Below, piece after piece: positions 60,158-64,000 of a stretch of DNA of 64,000 nt. Location: contig OY970200.1 of NCBI GenBank assembly GCA_963708235.1, forward strand, positions 434,001-498,000, written 5' to 3'. The position numbers and the translations under genes are program-made. The stretch is from G963708235 sp963708235 (GTDB lineage Bacteria > Actinomycetota > Acidimicrobiia > Spongiisociales > UBA5794). Within the stretch, counting starts at the first letter, position 1. Every line of letters starts with the position of its first letter. The notes beneath the pieces were generated by a model. It saw only the letters and a list, made by a program, of their open reading frames with translations. It searched no databases and was not told the origin of the DNA.

Positions 60158-61021
60158 TCACAGGCAGGACGGGCCCTGCGGGTAGGCGATGGTCTGGTTC
60201 TGGGCGCGTGCCGTCTGGACGACCGTTCCCGTCTGGACGATCAGATCGCCGACATCGTTGACCTCGACGGCGAAGCGGTCCATGTTGCGTGGCGCCGGCC
60301 CGGCCACGTATTCGCCGTGGAAGTTGTAGCGGGACCCGTGACATGGGCATTCGAAGCCCTGCGAGGGCACACAGGACGGCACCCGGCAGCCGAGGTGGAC
60401 ACAACGCTGCCACAACGCCATCAGCGCCGGCTCTCCACCGCCACCGCCTGAGGCGACCGGGAGCCCGTCGAAGGAGCTGCCGGGGATGCTTGCCTCGTTG
60501 ATCGGCACCAACCAGGACTGGGCGGAGGCGACGAATTTGGGAACGATCCGACCGTCGGGCTGGATGATCTCGGCACGCAGCGAGGCGATGTTGCCGACAT
60601 TGATCGGGGAGCCGAAGCCACCGCTCACCTTGGGCCACAACATTGCCAGCGAGGCGATCCCGAACTGGGCGAGGAAGATGCCGAAGATCCCGAGCAATGC
60701 CCGGTTGAAGAAGCTGCGTCGAGCCTGGCCGAACTCGGCGGAAGTGATCTCCTCGCGCTGTTCCAGCGGATCGACCGGAACCGGGGCGGCGACGGGACCG
60801 GTCTCCGGTGGGGCGAGCACGGCGACGGCAGCGGTGGCGGCGGCTTCCTCTGCCTGTGCCTCCTTGCGGGCGGTGCGGTCGCGCTTCAGCGCCTTGCGGT
60901 CGACGGTCCCGGTGACCGGGCCGGCGGAAGGGCCACGCCGGGCGGCCACGCTGAACACTCCGAGTGCAAGCAGCAGCCCGGCGACGACGATTCCGATGAT
61001 GAAGAGGGTGGTGGCGTCCAT
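60158..61021 (-). CDS. Rieske iron-sulfur protein of the bc complex
   Basis: 287 residues. Two or more hydrophobic helices in the N-terminal half (one at 1-27 near TLFIIGIVVAGLLLALGVF, one near LLGIFGIFLAQFGIASLAML) precede the Rieske domain. Cluster ligands are in CVHLGC (Cys about 207, His 209) and CPCHG (Cys 225, His 228), with Cys 212 and 227 forming the usual disulfide. Its ATG overlaps the preceding cytochrome b stop by one base (TAATG). It takes electrons from the quinol site and passes them to the diheme cytochrome c. Confidence 0.93.
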   Translation of the reverse strand: MDATTLFIIGIVVAGLLLALGVFSVAARRGPSAGPVTGTVDRKALKRDRTARKEAQAEEAAATAAVAVLAPPETGPVAAPVPVDPLEQREEITSAEFGQARRSFFNRALLGIFGIFLAQFGIASLAMLWPKVSGGFGSPINVGNIASLRAEIIQPDGRIVPKFVASAQSWLVPINEASIPGSSFDGLPVASGGGGGEPALMALWQRCVHLGCRVPSCVPSQGFECPCHGSRYNFHGEYVAGPAPRNMDRFAVEVNDVGDLIVQTGTVVQTARAQNQTIAYPQGPSCL

Positions 61022-61950
61022 TAGAAGTCGAAGAACAATCCGTCGATCCATGGGTACGTGAAGGTGAAGCCGGGTCCCCGGAAGAAAGATCCGTAGATGG
61101 TGAGGATGGCGGAGGCGAACAGGAAGAAGCTGAAGATCATGATGGCCAGCTTTCGGTCGGACGGCCGCACCGAGGGGTTCTTGTCGATGTAGGGGATGAT
61201 CGCCATCCCGGCCAGCCCGAACCCGGGCAGGATCACCCCGGCGACCTGCGGATCGAAGTAGGACAGCAGTTCTTGGAGCCCGAGGAAGTACCACGGCGCC
61301 TTCGACGGGTTGGGCTGTTCGTTGAAGTTGGCGAACTCGAGCAGCGGCGCATCGACGTAGATCGAGAACACCAGGAGAAATCCGGTCACCACCAGCAGCG
61401 CCACGAACTCGGCGGCGACGAGGTGGGGCCAGGTGCTGACCTTGTCGGTGGGTTCGGTCTTGACCTGCTGGATGGCCCCCGCCTTGACCACGGTCAGCAG
61501 ACGCTGGGTGCGGACACCTTCGGGGATGGCAGGAGCGGCGGCTGCCGCCGCCGGGGCGGCGCCTCCTGCGCTTGCGGCTGCCGCCGGCTGCGGTGTGGCT
61601 GCCTCACCGGCGAACTGGGGTACCGGGGTCTGATCCCACTTGGCACGGGCCAGCGCCGCCCGACGCAGCAGTTGCGTGGGCACCCCGTACGAGCTGGATT
61701 CCGCTGCGAGATCGCGGACCGGGCCACCCGCAGCAGGAGCAGCCGCCGGTGCCTCGGCCGCAGGCGCCTCAGTGGCAGGCGCCTCAGCCGGTGCTTCGGC
61801 GGCAGCAGGCTCGGTGGCTGGTGCTTCGGCGGTGGGTCCCGGTGGCGCCTCACCCTTCAGTTCGGCGAGCACCTCCTCGACCGAGCGACCCTCGGCCTTG
61901 GCGCGTGCCTCGGCGGATCGCCTGAGGATGTGTTCTGGAATCTCAGACAT
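61021..61950 (-). CDS. Cytochrome b C-terminal (subunit IV-like) protein with long Ala/Pro extension
   Basis: 309 residues. The last about 150 match subunit IV/cytochrome b C-terminal regions: WPHLVAAEFVALLVVTGF, NPSKAPWYFLGLQELLSYFD (the Qo motif position reads APWY, without the PEWY glutamate), and DKNPSVRPSDRKLAIMIF plus a final helix. The first about 150 are an extension containing HILRRSAEARAKAEG and QLLRRAALARAKWDQ, two copies of the same basic motif, separated by Ala/Pro/Glu-rich low-complexity sequence. This extension is not part of the normal family and may bind a partner or the ribosome. Confidence 0.86.
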   Translation of the reverse strand: MSEIPEHILRRSAEARAKAEGRSVEEVLAELKGEAPPGPTAEAPATEPAAAEAPAEAPATEAPAAEAPAAAPAAGGPVRDLAAESSSYGVPTQLLRRAALARAKWDQTPVPQFAGEAATPQPAAAASAGGAAPAAAAAAPAIPEGVRTQRLLTVVKAGAIQQVKTEPTDKVSTWPHLVAAEFVALLVVTGFLLVFSIYVDAPLLEFANFNEQPNPSKAPWYFLGLQELLSYFDPQVAGVILPGFGLAGMAIIPYIDKNPSVRPSDRKLAIMIFSFFLFASAILTIYGSFFRGPGFTFTYPWIDGLFFDF

Positions 61951-61959
61951 TCACGTACC

Positions 61960-62742
61960 TCACAGCGGACCCGAGATGCCGCCGTCCTTGCGCACCCGCC
62001 AGAAGTGGACGGCAAGGAAGATCACCAGGATGAACGGAAGGAACAGGACGTGGAGCACGTACCAACGCAACAACGTGTCCGGGGTGATCTGGGGACCTCC
62101 GACCAGGGCGTAGGTCACCTGACTCCCGATCACCGGCGAATACGCCGCCATGTTGGATCCCACGGTCACCGCCCACAGGGCGAGCTGGTCCCAGGGGAGG
62201 AGGTAGCCGGTGAAGGAGAGCAGCAGGGTCAGCAGCAGCAGCACGACACCGACGACCCAGTTGAACTCACGTGGCGGCTTGTAGGCCCCGTGATAGAACA
62301 CGCGGGCCATGTGCAGGAAGACGGTGAGCACCATGGCGTGGGCGCCCCAGCGGTGCATGTTCCGGACCAACTGACCGAACGCCACATCGGTCGACAGCGC
62401 CTGGATGTCGTAGAACGCCTGTGGCGAGGTCGGCCGGTAGTAGAACATCAGGAAGATGCCGGTGATGGTGAGCAGGATGAACAGGAAGAAACTCATCCCA
62501 CCCAGGCACAGGGTGTAGGAGAGCCGCACACCGTGACGCTTCACCTTGACCGGGTGGAGGTGATAGAGCACGTTGTTCATGATCACATAGGAGCGGTTCC
62601 GGGGGCTGTCGGTGTAGCCGTGCCGGAAGGGGGAGCCGGGCCGGAAGATGCTCGACCATGCCTGACTCGCTCGGATGTGATCTGCAGCGTCGGCGAGCCG
62701 GTCTTTCAGACCGACGCTCCCGTTGCCGTTCCCGTTCGCCAC
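61960..62742 (-). CDS. Cytochrome b6-type N-terminal half of the bc complex
   Basis: 260 residues from a GTG with GGAGG six bases upstream (a TTG just before it is less likely). The four heme-b histidines are spaced as in b6: His130 and His144 ([17 protein letters not shown]), His231 and His246 ([20 protein letters not shown]). A cysteine in [10 protein letters not shown] (Cys79) matches the b6 cysteine that binds the extra c-type heme (heme ci/cn). Together with the separate subunit IV-like gene downstream this is a split, b6f-like arrangement, unlike the fused actinobacterial QcrB. Confidence 0.92.
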   Translation of the reverse strand: MANGNGNGSVGLKDRLADAADHIRASQAWSSIFRPGSPFRHGYTDSPRNRSYVIMNNVLYHLHPVKVKRHGVRLSYTLCLGGMSFFLFILLTITGIFLMFYYRPTSPQAFYDIQALSTDVAFGQLVRNMHRWGAHAMVLTVFLHMARVFYHGAYKPPREFNWVVGVVLLLLTLLLSFTGYLLPWDQLALWAVTVGSNMAAYSPVIGSQVTYALVGGPQITPDTLLRWYVLHVLFLPFILVIFLAVHFWRVRKDGGISGPL

Positions 62743-62810
62743 CAAACCCTCCTCAGGGTGCCTTCACCAAGTCTCACCGACCGGGGTCGGTGCGCAAAAT
62801 CCGATTCCCG

Positions 62811-63257
62811 CTACCAACGCATCCCGTACGAGTAGCCGTTCTTGAAGTCCCGCTGGCCGGTGTCGTACTCCCACGGGCTCAACCCGAAGTCCTCGGCCTG
62901 ATCGGCCAGGGACCCCGCAAACTTACCGAGCGTGATGACACCGGTGGGGCACCGGTCGATGCACAGCGCACACCGGGTGCATTCGTCCTCGTCGACCAGG
63001 AAGAAACCCTGGTTCTCGATCTTCTCGCCCGGGTGCTCGACGTTCGACGCCTCGGAGATGGCATCGATCGACAGATAGTGGATGCACTTCCACGGGCAGA
63101 TGTCGACGCAGCCCTCACAGAGGATGCACTCGGACTGGTCGATGTGGAGGAACTGCTTCGGCTTGACCGCCGCAGCCAGGTAGGCCCCGTCGACGGCGGC
63201 GAGCTGGTAGTCGTCGCGCATCGGGGGGATTTCGAACCAGACGTCACCCTTGGCCAC
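62811..63257 (-). CDS. Ferredoxin-like protein with two [4Fe-4S] motifs
   Basis: 148 residues from GTG. Two clusters are predicted: CILCEGCVDICPWKC (first) and CTRCALCIDRCPTGV (second), each C-x2-C-x2-C-x3-C-type. The N-terminal region KGDVWFEIPPMRDDYQL and the C-terminal tail with DFGLSPWEYDTGQRDFKNGY flank the fold. In a quinol oxidase operon it could bring electrons from a dehydrogenase to quinone. Unlike qcr operons of other actinobacteria, so it is worth noting. It starts three bases after the preceding stop and lies 68 bp before the cytochrome b6-type gene. Confidence 0.87.
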   Translation of the reverse strand: MAKGDVWFEIPPMRDDYQLAAVDGAYLAAAVKPKQFLHIDQSECILCEGCVDICPWKCIHYLSIDAISEASNVEHPGEKIENQGFFLVDEDECTRCALCIDRCPTGVITLGKFAGSLADQAEDFGLSPWEYDTGQRDFKNGYSYGMRW

Positions 63258-63260
63258 GGC

Positions 63261-63863
63261 TCAGCCCTCGACCTTGGTGAGCGGGCGACCGTACTCCGAG
63301 ACCTTCTGCGGCGGTGGGGCGTCGGCCCGATCCTTCTGGTGGGTCTGCCAGCGCGACATGGCGAGGGCGACCGCCACCAGGGCGACGATGGAGTAGGTGC
63401 CGGAGACGATGTCCTTGAGGGCGGCGTAGCTGATGGTGATCTCGTTGTTGAGCACCAGCGCCGGAGGAATGGTGACGGCGATGCGGGTCGGGGTCCACTC
63501 CCACTCGGCCTGGGTGAGGGTGAGCCACTCGTTGGGGATGATGCCGAACAGCACCATCATCAGGGCGGTGAACAGCCCGGCGCCGATCGATGCCCGGGCC
63601 CACGTCATCGGGCGCTTGTAGAGGAAGGCGAGGGCGATGCCGCCCATGATCATGAACCCGCCACTGAGGGAGATGAGCTGGCCGAGGAGCACGAACTGCC
63701 AGCCACGTGGGATCGAGGGGTAGAGCTCGCGTCCCAGCCCGTCGTCGGCAGGGAGCCCGGTGAAGTGGGCGATCAACGCACCACCGATACAGACGGCGAC
63801 ACCCACCACCATGGTGAGGACTCCGATGCGGAAGTACCGGTTGAGCTCTTTGTCGTCGGCCAT
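63261..63863 (-). CDS. Four-helix membrane protein, first gene of the quinol oxidase operon
   Basis: 200 residues from the ATG at MADDKELNRYFRIGVLTMVV. Hydrophobic helices: IGVLTMVVGVAVCIGGALIAHF, FVLLGQLISLSGGFMIMGG, TWARASIGAGLFTALMMVLF, and near the C-terminus IVALVAVALAMSRWQ. A basic, proline-rich tail follows. No cofactor ligand is evident. The other end of the operon also encodes a four-helix protein of similar size, so both may be accessory subunits. The 137 bp beyond the start (63864-64000) show no gene; they should contain the operon promoter. Confidence 0.78.
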   Translation of the reverse strand: MADDKELNRYFRIGVLTMVVGVAVCIGGALIAHFTGLPADDGLGRELYPSIPRGWQFVLLGQLISLSGGFMIMGGIALAFLYKRPMTWARASIGAGLFTALMMVLFGIIPNEWLTLTQAEWEWTPTRIAVTIPPALVLNNEITISYAALKDIVSGTYSIVALVAVALAMSRWQTHQKDRADAPPPQKVSEYGRPLTKVEG

Positions 63864-64000
63864 GGTCCTCGGGGGGTCGCTTCCTTGAGGGCTGGTCCAT
63901 TCTATGCACACCCACCCCGATGCGGGGCTCGGCGAGCGCTCCGGTGCGAGGGTCGAAATTCCCCCACCACCAAGCAGGCGAGAACCTACCTTCCAAGTCC

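Noticed and set aside
63864..63996. Possible gene end in the minus-strand open frame at the right edge
   Set aside because: The frame has no start or family resemblance and runs into the well-supported gene at 63261-63863 in another frame.

Overview
The window is 64 kb of high-GC DNA, densely packed with genes that often share 1-, 4- or 8-bp overlaps, and GTG starts are frequent. Gene content points to an actinobacterium: a mycothiol-type glycosyltransferase (MshA), an RsiG-like whiG-pathway regulator, a DUF222/HNH (13E12) protein, and a class II RNR under NrdR-like boxes. The split, b6-type cytochrome b differs from the usual actinobacterial qcrCAB. I infer Actinomycetota, possibly class Acidimicrobiia; this is inference from content, not a search result.

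Layout. 1-12.4 kb: the end of an ABC exporter, a 17-copy 26/27-bp tandem repeat joined to a dispersed repeat, a PhzF-family enzyme, an orphan Hcp-like tube protein, an HNH protein, an HExxH metalloprotease with a leader like those of contractile-injection cargo, a lipoprotein, an SRPBCC-ArsR-SRPBCC operon, and a SNF2 helicase coupled to a SWIM protein. 12.4-16.7 kb: nrdJ with an elaborate control region (promoter, spacer palindrome, two NrdR boxes, two DnaA-like boxes), then an orphan phage/eCIS-type tube protein. 16.7-25.1 kb: a five-gene surface-glycan operon. 25.2-31.1 kb: a truncated LPXTG protein, an MFS transporter, an acyl-CoA synthetase, a glutamine amidotransferase, a Clp1-like P-loop protein (frameshifted) and a VOC protein. 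31.2-33.5 kb: an IS1111-type IS110 element sitting inside one of two tandem ~318-bp repeats. 33.6-40.0 kb: a DUF4062-STAND-TPR protein (frameshifted) facing a SLOG protein coupled to a two-helix pore/TrkA-N/RyR channel-like protein. This is the best candidate for an undescribed conflict or signalling system. 40.2-46.2 kb: a leftward run of MoaD-CdsA fusion, M23 peptidase, RsiG-like protein (frameshifted), asparaginase, acyltransferase and MshA. 46.3-51.7 kb: IclR regulator plus a homogentisate/tyrosine catabolic operon (HmgA, unknown protein, FahA, HPPD). 51.7-57.9 kb: TauE/SafE, HMG-CoA lyase, a PGRP-type amidase, trehalose synthase, SAM hydrolase, glutaredoxin-like protein and Rex. 58.0-63.9 kb: a quinol oxidase operon with b6-type cytochrome b, subunit IV-type cytochrome b, Rieske protein, diheme cytochrome c, a 2[4Fe-4S] ferredoxin and two small membrane proteins.

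How they fit together. HPPD, HmgA and FahA take 4-hydroxyphenylpyruvate to fumarate and acetoacetate. HMG-CoA lyase and the acetoacetyl/acyl-CoA ligase-like enzyme also deal with ketone-type products. Rex sits tail-to-tail with the respiratory operon, so redox control of respiration is plausible, but I see no Rex operator. Three genes (Clp1-like, STAND, RsiG-like) each carry a +1 frameshift. All three are repaired by restoring the same hexamer GAGCTC, which hints at a systematic sequencing error or an unusual mutational process.
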